A stretch of 64,000 nt of DNA, from NCBI GenBank assembly GCA_013177855.1, contig JABLYA010000001.1, positions 2,188,983 to 2,252,982 on the forward strand, in the 5' to 3' direction. Below the pieces are notes generated by a model that saw nothing but the letters and a program-made list of their open reading frames with translations, ran no database searches and was not told the DNA's origin. The translations under genes and the position numbers were made by a program. Shown in pieces: positions 46,225 through 56,632 of this stretch; the first letter of the stretch is position 1; every line of letters starts with the position of its first letter. The stretch is from Ignavibacteria bacterium (GTDB lineage Bacteria; Bacteroidota; Ignavibacteria; Ch128b).

Positions 46225-49200
46225 ATGTTTCTCAAATATTTTTATTTACTGATAATAATTTTTTGCCAGTTTGTTTTCGCTTTTGATAAAATAATAAAAC
46301 GCAGTGATAATGGTTTTGAAGTTAATCTACAATTTCAGATATCTGAATTTAAGAAAGCTAAAATTGGTGTTTATGATAAATTTGATTTTTTTCTTGCAGA
46401 AGATGAAAGCAAGGCGGGACTGCCAAAACTTCCTTCTAAGGTAGTTTTTATTGCAATTCCTCCGCAATCAAAAGTTAATATTCAATTAGTGGATAAAAAA
46501 TATACTGAATTTGAAAATGTTCTTGTTGAATTAAATAAAAAACCTATCTTAAAAGATACATTAGTCGTATACGAAGATTTTTCTATTCAAGAGGCTAACT
46601 ATTTAAGAAATTATGAATACTATCCACAGGATGAATTTGAAGTAATCGATTACATCTGGATAAGGGATTATTACTGTGCTGTTGTTCAAATAAACACTCA
46701 CCGATATTCTTTTAATGAGAAACGATTAAAAATTTTAGATGAATGTAAATTAAATGTAAATTATTCAGAACAAAGTCCTTCCTTTATTAAAAGTAATAGC
46801 CAACCAGGATTTTTCGATGATATTTTGAAAGATATAATTGTAAACTTTGAAGAAGCAAAAGATTTTCGTTCGATAAATCCAACTTTGACAAAACAGGATA
46901 CAACTGATTATTGGATTGATTATTCAAAAGATTACATAAAGCTTGCTATACCTGAAGACAATATTTATAGAATTACTTATAATGACCTGGTTAGTTTTGG
47001 TGTTAATCCATCCTTAATCAATCCAAGAACTTTCAAATTATTTAGAATGGGTAAAGAGATACCGATTTTTGTAAAAGGAGAAGATGATCTTCATTTTAAT
47101 CAAGATGATTATATAGAGTTCTGGGCAGAAAAGAATTATTCATATCAGGATTATAGAAGAATTGTGAATTGGCGTGAAGACTATATTAACTTTATGAATA
47201 GATATAGTGATACTTCGATAGTATGGTTAACCTGGGATGGAAATTATGGAAAGAGAGTTTCATTTGATGAAATTCCATCTATTCAAGCTCAGGATACTTT
47301 ATATTCTCATATTGTAAAGCAGCATTTTGAGAAGGATGTTCGTCTATGGTATTATGATGCTCTTGAACCAAGAGTTCAAATTCCAGATTGGCAGGAAAAT
47401 AAAGTCTTTACCTGGCAGGTAATTGGTAATGGTGGATCGATTGCATTTAATTTTCAGGCGAGAGATTTTTTATCAAATACACCAGTCAAAGTCATTACCA
47501 GATTAATTAGTTATGCGTCAAGTGGAAATGTGAATGCTCACAAACATGGATTAAGTTTAAATAGTACAACCCCAAAGGACACCATTACTTATAATTTTAG
47601 GCAGACAGTTAATCTGGTTGGTAATTACAATTCAAACCAATTGGTTACTGGAAATAATATCATTAGAGTTTTTGGTATTCCAACTCAAGCGAGTTTTCAT
47701 CAATCTTTAATAGACTGGGTTGATGTAGAGTACTATAGGAGAAACATTGTTTTTAACGATACATTATTGATATTAATTCCAGATACAGTTCAGAAAGATT
47801 TGAGAGTAATAAAGATTGAGGGTGTGACTTTCCCTGATTCAGAATTTGTGATTTATAAAGTCAGTTCTGATTACAAAAAAATTGTTAATTCCTTAACCAC
47901 AGGTTCTAACTACGGAACAATTTTTTTGATAGATAGTGTCGGTGGCGGAGATAAATATTATCTAACAAGAATTAATCGTATTTCGAAACCAATTTTCAAA
48001 GAGAAGAAACAATTTGTCAATCTTCGAAATCCAAATCGGGGTGCTGATTATATTTTATTGACTACTAAAATTTTATCACAATCGAGTGAACAGTACAAAA
48101 ATTTCATAAATCAGACTTATAATTTAAGAACGGAGCTTGTATTTGTTGAAGATATTTTTGATGAATTTTCATATGGTCAGGTGGAGGCAGAAGCAATAAA
48201 AAGATTTTTGATATCGGCTTATTCTAGATGGCAAGCACCTAAACCATCATATCTTACAATAATTGGTGATGCCAATTATGATTACAAGGATGTGGTTTCA
48301 CCGGCACCAACACCAAGAAAGAAAAATATGGTTACTTCTTATGGAAATCCCGTTAGTGATGTATGGTATGTGATGTGGGATTCAGTTAACGTTTATATTC
48401 CACAAATGTTTGTAGGTAGAATACCGGCAATAAATGATAACCAGGTTTTAGCATATCTTTCTAAGCATCAAAAGTATATCACCAGACGATATGATGAATT
48501 CAATAAAACATTTTTGTTTTTCAGTGGTGGAGATGGAAACAATCCATCTCAAATTGAGCAAATAAAACAAACGAATGATTTTCTATACCAGAATTATGCT
48601 ATATCCAGTCCACTGTTTGGTAAAGCCACACACTTTTATAAAACAGTTAATCCACCAACCAATTTTGGACCTTACACACCAGAGCAAGTTCAGAAAGCCA
48701 TTGATGAAGGTGGACTATATATTTCTTACATTGGACATAGTGGAACAAGAACCTGGGATAATAGCATATCAGAAGTTGAACATTTACAAAATAAATACAC
48801 AGATAGATTTCCATTAGTTACTGATTTTGGATGTTCCACTGGTAAGTTTGCTGAGCCCGAAGTAGATGCTTTCGGAGAATTATTTGTTTCCCAATCTCCT
48901 AATGGACAGGCTTTAATTTATCTTGGAAATTCAAGTTGGGGTTATCTGTCAACATCACTAAGATTTCCAAAATACTTTTATGAACAATTAACCTTTGATT
49001 CATTGAAAGGAATAGGAAGAGCTCATTTAATATCTAAAATAAGGCAATTAAATGAAACTGGGATTAGTGATGTTAATAAAGTCTTTACTTATTGTAATCT
49101 TTTATTTGGTGATCCAATAATTGGGTTAAGATTACCTGATAAGCCAAATCTTTATATTGATAATTCAAAAATTAAACTATTAACTCAAAATCCAAATGAT

Positions 49201-51624
49201 CAAACGGATTCATTGGAATTTTTAATTCAGTCTTCAAATTTTGGGTTATTTCAAGCTGATACAATTATATTAAAAATTCAAGATTACCATCTGGATTCAC
49301 TTATTTATGAAAAAAACTTATCAATCCTGACTCCTAAACTTGTTGATTCGATCATAATAAAACTACCAGTTCAAACTATCGGGGAACACAAGCTAAAAGT
49401 AATTCTGGATGCAACTAATGTATTAAATGAAATTTATGAAGATGACAATGAAGCAGAATTAAACTTTCTGATTAACTCAACATCGATTTCAGCGATTGAG
49501 AATGATAAGTTCTATAACTCAGGAAGGGATACACTTTATTTATTAAATCCACTAATCAAAAGAACTAATTTGCCAGAAAGATTATTAGTGCAAATTTCTG
49601 ATAATCCTGATTTTTCAAACTATAGAGAAATTACTCAACCATTTGATACATTAATCACAAAAGTTTATTTGCATAATTTACTCCCGAATAAAAGATATTA
49701 TTATAGAGTAAAGATTGACAATCCATCCGAAGCATTTTCCGAAACTTATTCTTTTAAGCAGTTTAAACCTGGTTCAAATTTTTTAATGATAGAGCCAAAT
49801 ACATCGCTGTATAATATTGAAGATTCAAATGTAGAATTTGATTCGGCTCAGAGTTCGTGGAAATTATCTAACCAGGAGATGAGATTGAAAATACAATCTG
49901 CGGGTACATATGATGGCTCATTCGGTTCTATTGTTTATAATTCATACGAGCAACTTCCTAATACATATTATTGGGGGATAGTTGCAGCGTTTATAGATTC
50001 AATTACTCTAAGACCTTATGGTATCAGATATTTTAATGTGCCTGATCCAGGCGTGATGGACTCACTTGCGAATTTTGTCAACTCTCTTCAACCCGGGACT
50101 TGGGTGGCAATGGCAATTTCAGCTGATGCTCAGCAAAACATTCTTGGTGGAAGAGGTAGTCGTTCCAGAAATGCAATTAAAACTCTTGGAAGTTTGTATA
50201 TCGATAGTGTACAGTATAGAGAAAATTGGTGTATTCTTGGTAAAAAGGGTGCTCCAATAGGTTCAGTTCCAGAATCTTATAAAAAACATTTTCAGGGTGT
50301 TGCAACAATTGAATTATCTAAACTTGTAACTTATGATTCGGGCTATGTAGTTTTTCCGCCAATTCGAAATTCAAAGAAATGGGATTATGTAAAACTTGAA
50401 ATGGAATTACCAGAAAATACATTAATTACTAGCACTCCACTTGGAATTAAAAACACAGGCGTTGTAGATACATTTTTTAATCTTCAGACGACAGGTGATT
50501 CAATAAACTTGAACGGTGTAAATGCAGATGAATATCCTTCAATCAAAATCCTTTCGAAATTTAATGCTAATTCTTTAAAAGAAAGCCCATCGATTAAGTC
50601 CCTTTCTGCATATTTTGAAGAATTACCAGAACTGGCAGTAAATTATCAAGTCGTATCAGTTGATAAGGATACAATAATTCAGGGTGAACAAATTAATTTT
50701 AAAGCTAAAATCTTTAATGCTGGAAAATCTACAGCGGATAGTTTTAAAATATTACTTGAACTGGTAAAACCTGACAATAACTTTTATGTTTTAATTGATA
50801 CAATGATCTCATCATTAAGTCCCTACACTTATATTCCATTAAACTATAAATACATTAACAAAATTTATGACGGCTACGGTGAATTTGCATTTAGACTGAA
50901 AATTGATGAAGGAAATAAAATTAGAGAATACTATAAGACAAATAATATTTTTCTCCAAAACTTTTATGTGAAGAAGGATACAACAACTTCTGTTTCTGCC
51001 GCACAAGTTCTGCTAACAATTAATGGTAAAGAAATCAAAGACTGGGAATATGTTGAACCCGAAAGTAAAATTGAATTGAAAATAAATTATCCTGTTTGGT
51101 TCCCTGCACTTGATACATCAGCTGTTCAGATGTATTTAAATGGCAGTAGAATTTATAGCGAGAATTTAATTTTTGATTATGATACAATTGACCGAAAAAT
51201 TTATGTCCAATACCAAACTAAACTCGAAAAAGGCGAACATAATCTTAGAGTATATTTAAAAGATGCTTTTGGTCGTATTTCTGCTCAACCTGTTATTGAA
51301 AAATATTTTAGAGTAACTTCAAATCTTGAGTTGCAAAGAGTTTATAATTATCCAAATCCATTCTCAAACGGAACTCACTTTACTTTCATCTTAACTCAAG
51401 TCCCTGATGAAGTGCAAATTAAAATTTATACAATTGCTGGGAGGTTAATTAAGGAAATTAAGTTATCACAGGCAGAATTATCAACTAATTTTAATAAAGT
51501 TTTCTGGGATGGAAGAGATGCCGATGGCGATTTAGTGGGTAATGGTGTTTATCTCTATAAAATAATTGCTAAAAAAGGAGACCAAGTTCAAACTACAATT
51601 CAAAAATTGGCGGTTGTGAGATGA
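46225..51624 (+). CDS. porU: PorU-like C25 gingipain-family sortase of the type IX secretion system
   Basis: 1799 residues from the ATG at 46225, with a GAGG site upstream; a GTG two codons earlier is less likely. A signal peptide (MFLKYFYLLIIIFCQFVFA) is followed by the PorU-type N-terminal region (IPEDNIYRITYNDLVSFGVN). The C25 peptidase domain has its catalytic His in YISYIGHSGTRTW (about 838) and Cys in VTDFGCSTG (about 870). The C-terminus (YNYPNPFSNGTHF ... WDGRDADGDLVGNGVYLYKI) is a type A sorting domain. PorU removes sorting domains from secreted proteins and attaches them to the surface. At 1.8 kb of residues it is longer than the Porphyromonas enzyme and may be the long form, or a secreted gingipain-like protease. 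Confidence 0.82.
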   Translation: MFLKYFYLLIIIFCQFVFAFDKIIKRSDNGFEVNLQFQISEFKKAKIGVYDKFDFFLAEDESKAGLPKLPSKVVFIAIPPQSKVNIQLVDKKYTEFENVLVELNKKPILKDTLVVYEDFSIQEANYLRNYEYYPQDEFEVIDYIWIRDYYCAVVQINTHRYSFNEKRLKILDECKLNVNYSEQSPSFIKSNSQPGFFDDILKDIIVNFEEAKDFRSINPTLTKQDTTDYWIDYSKDYIKLAIPEDNIYRITYNDLVSFGVNPSLINPRTFKLFRMGKEIPIFVKGEDDLHFNQDDYIEFWAEKNYSYQDYRRIVNWREDYINFMNRYSDTSIVWLTWDGNYGKRVSFDEIPSIQAQDTLYSHIVKQHFEKDVRLWYYDALEPRVQIPDWQENKVFTWQVIGNGGSIAFNFQARDFLSNTPVKVITRLISYASSGNVNAHKHGLSLNSTTPKDTITYNFRQTVNLVGNYNSNQLVTGNNIIRVFGIPTQASFHQSLIDWVDVEYYRRNIVFNDTLLILIPDTVQKDLRVIKIEGVTFPDSEFVIYKVSSDYKKIVNSLTTGSNYGTIFLIDSVGGGDKYYLTRINRISKPIFKEKKQFVNLRNPNRGADYILLTTKILSQSSEQYKNFINQTYNLRTELVFVEDIFDEFSYGQVEAEAIKRFLISAYSRWQAPKPSYLTIIGDANYDYKDVVSPAPTPRKKNMVTSYGNPVSDVWYVMWDSVNVYIPQMFVGRIPAINDNQVLAYLSKHQKYITRRYDEFNKTFLFFSGGDGNNPSQIEQIKQTNDFLYQNYAISSPLFGKATHFYKTVNPPTNFGPYTPEQVQKAIDEGGLYISYIGHSGTRTWDNSISEVEHLQNKYTDRFPLVTDFGCSTGKFAEPEVDAFGELFVSQSPNGQALIYLGNSSWGYLSTSLRFPKYFYEQLTFDSLKGIGRAHLISKIRQLNETGISDVNKVFTYCNLLFGDPIIGLRLPDKPNLYIDNSKIKLLTQNPNDQTDSLEFLIQSSNFGLFQADTIILKIQDYHLDSLIYEKNLSILTPKLVDSIIIKLPVQTIGEHKLKVILDATNVLNEIYEDDNEAELNFLINSTSISAIENDKFYNSGRDTLYLLNPLIKRTNLPERLLVQISDNPDFSNYREITQPFDTLITKVYLHNLLPNKRYYYRVKIDNPSEAFSETYSFKQFKPGSNFLMIEPNTSLYNIEDSNVEFDSAQSSWKLSNQEMRLKIQSAGTYDGSFGSIVYNSYEQLPNTYYWGIVAAFIDSITLRPYGIRYFNVPDPGVMDSLANFVNSLQPGTWVAMAISADAQQNILGGRGSRSRNAIKTLGSLYIDSVQYRENWCILGKKGAPIGSVPESYKKHFQGVATIELSKLVTYDSGYVVFPPIRNSKKWDYVKLEMELPENTLITSTPLGIKNTGVVDTFFNLQTTGDSINLNGVNADEYPSIKILSKFNANSLKESPSIKSLSAYFEELPELAVNYQVVSVDKDTIIQGEQINFKAKIFNAGKSTADSFKILLELVKPDNNFYVLIDTMISSLSPYTYIPLNYKYINKIYDGYGEFAFRLKIDEGNKIREYYKTNNIFLQNFYVKKDTTTSVSAAQVLLTINGKEIKDWEYVEPESKIELKINYPVWFPALDTSAVQMYLNGSRIYSENLIFDYDTIDRKIYVQYQTKLEKGEHNLRVYLKDAFGRISAQPVIEKYFRVTSNLELQRVYNYPNPFSNGTHFTFILTQVPDEVQIKIYTIAGRLIKEIKLSQAELSTNFNKVFWDGRDADGDLVGNGVYLYKIIAKKGDQVQTTIQKLAVVR

Positions 51625-52289
51625 AAAATTTTTTAATCAATGTTTTTTTGCTCATAATAATTTTAGCTACATCAATTTTTGGTCAAAAATTTAATGATCA
51701 AGATATTTTACCAATCGAGCTGCTTTACTTCGAAGGCTTTGCTTTATCGAACGGGATTTTATTAAGATGGGGCACTGCCACTGAGGTCAATAACTTTGGT
51801 TTTGAGGTTCAGAGAGCTGATACTTCAAAATTTTTTGAGTATGTTGATTTTGTTCCAGGCAGCGGCAATTCAAATTCGCCCAAACATTATTTTCTTGTTG
51901 ACTCGACTTTACCAGGTATGGGTTTATATTTTTACAGATTAAAACAAATTGATACCGATGGCTCTTATCATTTTTCAGATACTATTCAGGTCTATTATAA
52001 TCCTTTAAGTGTTGAAAATGTAAATTCAAATTCACCGAGTATTTTTTTTGTTAAAAACGATTACGCATCGAAAGATCTTGAAATTGAAATTGATGATAAA
52101 ATACTTCATTCCAGTATTGAAATTGAAATTTATTCTATCTTAGGACAGCGGATTTATAAAAGTACATTTGAACCTTTCACTAACAAAATAAAGATTAGCT
52201 ATTCAAATTTTTCCAGTGGTGTTTATATCCTTGCAATTAAATCGCCACAAAAAGATTTCTTGATTTCTAAATTTATTGTTGCACATTAA
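51621..52289 (+). CDS. Small secreted protein with type IX sorting domain
   Basis: 222 residues with a signal peptide (FLINVFLLIIILATSIFGQ). LPIELLYFEGFALSNGILLR, WGTATEVNNFGFEVQRA and YRLKQIDTDGSYHFSDTI form a short Fn3-like domain seen in many type IX secreted proteins. The C-terminus (SSIEIEIYSILGQRIYKS, FSSGVYILAIKS) is a sorting domain. It overlaps porU by 4 bases, so it could be a partner or a substrate. The function of the mature part is unknown. Confidence 0.75.
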   Translation: MKNFLINVFLLIIILATSIFGQKFNDQDILPIELLYFEGFALSNGILLRWGTATEVNNFGFEVQRADTSKFFEYVDFVPGSGNSNSPKHYFLVDSTLPGMGLYFYRLKQIDTDGSYHFSDTIQVYYNPLSVENVNSNSPSIFFVKNDYASKDLEIEIDDKILHSSIEIEIYSILGQRIYKSTFEPFTNKIKISYSNFSSGVYILAIKSPQKDFLISKFIVAH

Positions 52290-52340
52290 TTTAATTTCAT
52301 TAAGCATTTTTTTAGTTTAGAAAAAAAATAAGGAGTAAAT

Positions 52341-53693
52341 ATGCGAAATATTTTTACTTTGGTTTTCTTTTTACTACTCCCTTTTTATTTATTTTCTCAA
52401 TCCCTTCGTGATTTGAAGGATCCAAATCAATTTGCTGGTGGATTAGGATTAACCTGGGTTAATGGAGAGCCTTATTATCTTTTTAATGTTTCACCAGACC
52501 TGTCGTTTGGTAAATTTGGTGTGGGATTAGATGTTAATCTCCGTATCGACCGAAATGGAAATTTAAGGAAAGAAGATTTTAACACTACATCAGATATTTT
52601 AAGTTTAATTAAGTATGTAAGATATGGACATAAGCGAGATCCATTTTACATAAGAGTTGGTGGATTAGATCGTGCAATTTTAGGTCAGGGGAATATTGTT
52701 TATTACTATAATAATCGTGCTTCTTATGATAATAGAAAAATAGGCGTTGAGCTTGATATTGATTTCGGAAAATTTGGTTTTGAATCTGTTTATGGTGATT
52801 TAAGTGGTAAAGGTTTGTTTGGAATCCGTACTTATACGAGGCCTTTACAATTCACTGATTTGAGAAATGTACCAATAATTGGAAAGCTCGAAATTGGTGG
52901 AACCTATGCGACCGATTTAAATAATTATGCAGGCGTTACAAATGCAATGATTGATCCAACAACAAAGAACTTAAAGATTTTAAGTGATGAGGGGAATATC
53001 TCAATTGTTGGTTTAGACGCTTTGTTACCAATATTCAAATCCAAAATTTTAAATATTGATTTATACTCGAACTTCACAAAGATTTTAAAGTTTGGTTCTG
53101 GTGCAACAATTGGAGCTGGTTTTTCTTTCAATGGACTTGGACTTGTAAATGTTGATTTAAAATTTGAAAGATGGTTCAATGGTGATGAATTTATACCAAG
53201 ATATTTTAATCAATTATATGAAGTTAATAGGTTAAGGGTTGATTCAGTGAATGGTTTTCTGGGAAGCCGTGCAAGTGAATTGAAAAACGCTCGGTCTTTA
53301 GGTAATTCCTATTTTGGTGAGTTATTGATTGATGTTTTAAACTTTGTTCAGTTATATGGTTCATATTCGAGATATGATAAAATTTCTAATTCAGGAATTT
53401 TAAGACTTGAAACCGATTTATCACCAAAAAACGCAAGCTTTGTGTTTAGAGCATATTATGATAAGGTAGGGATTCAAGATGAAAAAGATATCTTTACACT
53501 TGATGAAAGATCAATCTTGACTGCTGAACTCGGATACAAACCACTCTCATATTTACTTGTATCATTTTTATATCAATGGACATTTGCACCAGAATATGAT
53601 CAATCTGATAAAGTAATTGGCTACAAAACTCAAAAAAGAATTGAACCGAGAGTTTCATTGATTTTCCCACTTGGATTTGGCGGGAAAAAGTAA
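52341..53693 (+). CDS. Predicted outer-membrane beta-barrel protein, unknown function
   Basis: 450 residues with a signal peptide (FTLVFFLLLPFYLFSQ) and an AGGAG ribosome site. Sequence such as NVSPDLSFGKFGVGLDVNLR, YYNNRASYDNRKIGVELDI and YLLVSFLYQWTFAPEYDQSD shows alternating amphipathic strands of a large barrel. No family name recognised. Its place after porU and the sorting-domain protein suggests a link to type IX secretion or surface attachment, which is inference only. Confidence 0.65.
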   Translation: MRNIFTLVFFLLLPFYLFSQSLRDLKDPNQFAGGLGLTWVNGEPYYLFNVSPDLSFGKFGVGLDVNLRIDRNGNLRKEDFNTTSDILSLIKYVRYGHKRDPFYIRVGGLDRAILGQGNIVYYYNNRASYDNRKIGVELDIDFGKFGFESVYGDLSGKGLFGIRTYTRPLQFTDLRNVPIIGKLEIGGTYATDLNNYAGVTNAMIDPTTKNLKILSDEGNISIVGLDALLPIFKSKILNIDLYSNFTKILKFGSGATIGAGFSFNGLGLVNVDLKFERWFNGDEFIPRYFNQLYEVNRLRVDSVNGFLGSRASELKNARSLGNSYFGELLIDVLNFVQLYGSYSRYDKISNSGILRLETDLSPKNASFVFRAYYDKVGIQDEKDIFTLDERSILTAELGYKPLSYLLVSFLYQWTFAPEYDQSDKVIGYKTQKRIEPRVSLIFPLGFGGKK

Positions 53694-53748
53694 TTTTAAG
53701 TTATTGTTGTTGATTTAGATTTGATGTAAATAAATTAAAAAATTGATC

Positions 53749-53783
53749 ATCACCCTGAGATTCATCCTCAGGGTGATTTTTTA
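53749..53783 (+). terminator. Intrinsic terminator after the porU cluster
   Basis: An 11-bp perfect stem (ATCACCCTGAG with its complement) with a 7-base loop, followed by TTTTTTATTTT. The 140 bases from here to the HAD stop show nothing else. Confidence 0.85.
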
Positions 53784-53923
53784 TTTTAATTTCAAAGCAA
53801 AATTATATAGATATTAAGATTAAGAAGTTTCGAAGATTTGGGATTAAGTGATAGAGTTAATTTCCCAGATTAAAAACTTTATTAGTGGCTTTAATATTAA
53901 AAACTAATAATCAATTAGATGTT

Positions 53924-54577
53924 TTATATTCTTTCAATCAACCAATTCTTGAAGTCATTCACTGTTTCAAAGTAGAGTGGATTAAGTTTTATAACTTCTT
54001 CTCTTGCATATGAGTCCCAAACGACTGATGCGATATCAATTCCAGCTTCTTTTGCTGCAATTATATCAGCTAGAGAGTCACCAACCATTAAAACTTCATT
54101 CTTATTTAGATTATAAGTTTCTAAAAACTTAAAAATTCCTTCTGGAGAAGGTTTATGATTAATCACATCATCTCCTGTAACAATCAAATCAAAGAAATCT
54201 TTAATTCCTAAAATTTCTAATGTAATCTCTGTTGTCTTTCTTCCTTTACCAGTAAAAATTGAAATGAGAATTTTTCTTTTCTTAAGTTCTTCAAGGATAT
54301 CAACAATACCAGGATAAAGATCAGCCATTCTTGGATGATTTTCCCTATAAAATCTATAATATTCATCATAAACTTCTTTGAACTTATCACCATTAAACTT
54401 TTCCCTTAATATAACATCTTCAGTAGGACCAAACATTGATATAATTTCTTCATCAGAGTAAGTTCTACCTTCATATTTTTGAGCGATATGATTAAAGGTA
54501 GCGAAAATCAATTCATTCGTTGATGTGAGTGTTCCGTCTATGTCAAAAATTATTCCTTTGTATTTTTTCGTTTCCAT
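53924..54577 (-). CDS. HAD-family phosphatase, phosphoglycolate-phosphatase-like
   Basis: 217 residues. GIIFDIDGTLTSTNELI holds the nucleophile Asp of HAD motif I, ISIFTGKGRKTTEITLE motif II, and VLMVGDSLADIIAAKEAGI motif IV, with a Lys of motif III between (INHKPSPEGIF). The helical cap fits the Gph/beta-phosphoglucomutase subfamily. Its substrate cannot be assigned. The start lies 1 base after the stop of the upstream metallophosphoesterase gene. Confidence 0.85.
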   Translation of the reverse strand: METKKYKGIIFDIDGTLTSTNELIFATFNHIAQKYEGRTYSDEEIISMFGPTEDVILREKFNGDKFKEVYDEYYRFYRENHPRMADLYPGIVDILEELKKRKILISIFTGKGRKTTEITLEILGIKDFFDLIVTGDDVINHKPSPEGIFKFLETYNLNKNEVLMVGDSLADIIAAKEAGIDIASVVWDSYAREEVIKLNPLYFETVNDFKNWLIERI

Positions 54578-54578
54578 A

Positions 54579-56396
54579 TTAATTCACATTAATGATAAAA
54601 ATTTTTCCATCCATATTAGATACAATAACCTGTGAATTGGTTATCGGAATTACTTCATTTAATCTTACTTTTTCTAAAAAGAATGATTTCAATAATTTAC
54701 CTGATTCTTTTTCAAGAACATATAAAAATCCATTTTTTGCGGGAACAAAAACCCTTTCACCTTTGGTCGAGATATTTATTGGATTTGTATCCAGTCCATA
54801 ACCAAGAGCAGATTTCCATTTTAATTTGGGTAGAGTATCGTTAATGGACAAAGCATAAACTGTATCAATTAGTCCTTTGATAAATAGAAAATTTTTTGTT
54901 TCATCGATCCCTATGGATTCCCAGCTGTTGTAATCGTTTGTTCTGAATAAAGTTGTACCGCTATTAAAATCAATTACAGAAATGAATTTATCAGGTGTTG
55001 AAATATAAACTCGTTGTTTGGTATCAATTACCGGGCTGCAAGCAGCAGGTGAGTAATAAAAATTTTTATTCTCTGTCCATTTCCAGAATATTGCATTTGT
55101 ATCATCTGGATTGTTTTTCACAGCATAAAGATAATTATCCCAATTACCAATTATAATTTTGTTTTTATATGATAGTGGAACTGCTTCAAAATTTTTATCT
55201 GCAATTTTTTGCCGTGTGACTTTAAAATTTTTAAGATTGAGATAATTAACAAATCCATCGTTTGTAAAGACAATCAGTAAATTATTATTTAAAACGGGTG
55301 ATGAAATAATTGTTGAATTAAGCGAGATACTGGAAGTTAATTTGCCATTGTTCTTTTTCAAAATATAAACATCACCATTGGTTGCACAGAAAATTACCCT
55401 GTCTTTCCAGATAATTGGTTTAGCATAAAAAGAAGTATTAAAAAATTTTTGCCAGTTAACTTTTCCTTTTAAACTAATTGAATAGACATTACCTGAGAGA
55501 TCGGCAAAAAAGAGCGACCCTTTTTCGTAAACACCAGTTTTTACTAGTGTAGATTTTGAATTAAAAATCAATTTTAGATTTTTTGATTTAAAATCTAATT
55601 GAATTGTTTCTTTAGAATTTAAATTTGAGTTATCCACAGAAAGTGAGCTTTTAAGCCAGAATTTATTTTCAGAAAATTCAATTGTTTGGATCGAAACGCT
55701 GTCATTTTCTAAATATACTATATTATAACCTGGCGATTTACCTCGACTTAATGAAGAACGACCCATTGCACCTTTTATACCATTAAAATTGTAACTACGA
55801 TTAGTATGTCCGTGACCAACTATTACAAATGCATTCTTAAATCTTTTAAGAGTTTCAATTACTTCATCTGAATTATCTACTTCACTATCAAGTTGATGAT
55901 GAACGGTAAGAATTACTTTTGTGTTAATATCCAGTTGATTTAATCTGTTTCTTAACCAGTCAAGGACTTCGGGTGAGATATGTCCGCCGCCTCCTCGAAA
56001 TGGAATTCCACTATTAATTCCGATAAAGCAATAGTCATTCAAGTAGAAAATAAATTTATCGTTGCCGAATTCATTGATAAACTTTGTGCATCCTGATTCG
56101 CTCCATTTAGTATCGTGATTGCCGGGAATAACGAAGTATGGTCTTTTAAGTTCAGAGAGAATTTTTTTCGCCTGAACGATTTCTGAGTTCAAACCTTTTT
56201 CGGTCAAATCGCCGGAGACAATTGTAAATAAAACTTCTTTGTTATTAATATCATCTACAATTTTGATCAAATCCTTATCCGCACCTGGTGAACCAATGTG
56301 AGTGTCAGTAATCCAGGCAAATTTGATTTGACCGAATAATATCTGGGAATAGAAGATTATAATGATAGGCAAAAGATTAAAAACTTTTCTTCTCAT
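54579..56396 (-). CDS. Secreted metallophosphoesterase with C-terminal PQQ-like beta-propeller
   Basis: 605 residues. A signal peptide (LLPIIIIFYSQILFGQ) is followed by a calcineurin-type phosphoesterase domain with all metal motifs: FAWITDTHIGSPG, TIVSGDLTEKG, VIPGNHDTKWS, TVHHQLDSEV and IVGHGHTNRS. From about residue 280 repeats of the PQQ type follow, for example VYSISLKGKVNWQKF and VYILKKNNGKLTSSISLN. It is probably an envelope phosphodiesterase or phosphatase with a substrate-binding propeller. It shares a 236-base divergent upstream region with mod. Confidence 0.82.
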   Translation of the reverse strand: MRRKVFNLLPIIIIFYSQILFGQIKFAWITDTHIGSPGADKDLIKIVDDINNKEVLFTIVSGDLTEKGLNSEIVQAKKILSELKRPYFVIPGNHDTKWSESGCTKFINEFGNDKFIFYLNDYCFIGINSGIPFRGGGGHISPEVLDWLRNRLNQLDINTKVILTVHHQLDSEVDNSDEVIETLKRFKNAFVIVGHGHTNRSYNFNGIKGAMGRSSLSRGKSPGYNIVYLENDSVSIQTIEFSENKFWLKSSLSVDNSNLNSKETIQLDFKSKNLKLIFNSKSTLVKTGVYEKGSLFFADLSGNVYSISLKGKVNWQKFFNTSFYAKPIIWKDRVIFCATNGDVYILKKNNGKLTSSISLNSTIISSPVLNNNLLIVFTNDGFVNYLNLKNFKVTRQKIADKNFEAVPLSYKNKIIIGNWDNYLYAVKNNPDDTNAIFWKWTENKNFYYSPAACSPVIDTKQRVYISTPDKFISVIDFNSGTTLFRTNDYNSWESIGIDETKNFLFIKGLIDTVYALSINDTLPKLKWKSALGYGLDTNPINISTKGERVFVPAKNGFLYVLEKESGKLLKSFFLEKVRLNEVIPITNSQVIVSNMDGKIFIINVN

Positions 56397-56632
56397 TTTT
56401 TCTCAGGATTTTTAATGCAAATTAATCAGGATGGAGATTAGAAAAAATTAATGTAATGAATGAATAATAATTTAGATTTTTGGAAAATAAATTGAATGGG
56501 TAAATACCGAAGATTAAATAAAAAAAATTTATTAAAATTGCTTAGGTCTTTGTATAGTTAGATTATCAGATAATACTTGTTAATCGAATTTGTATAAATT
56601 GAACTAAAAATATTTCAATTGGGAGTTTTGCT

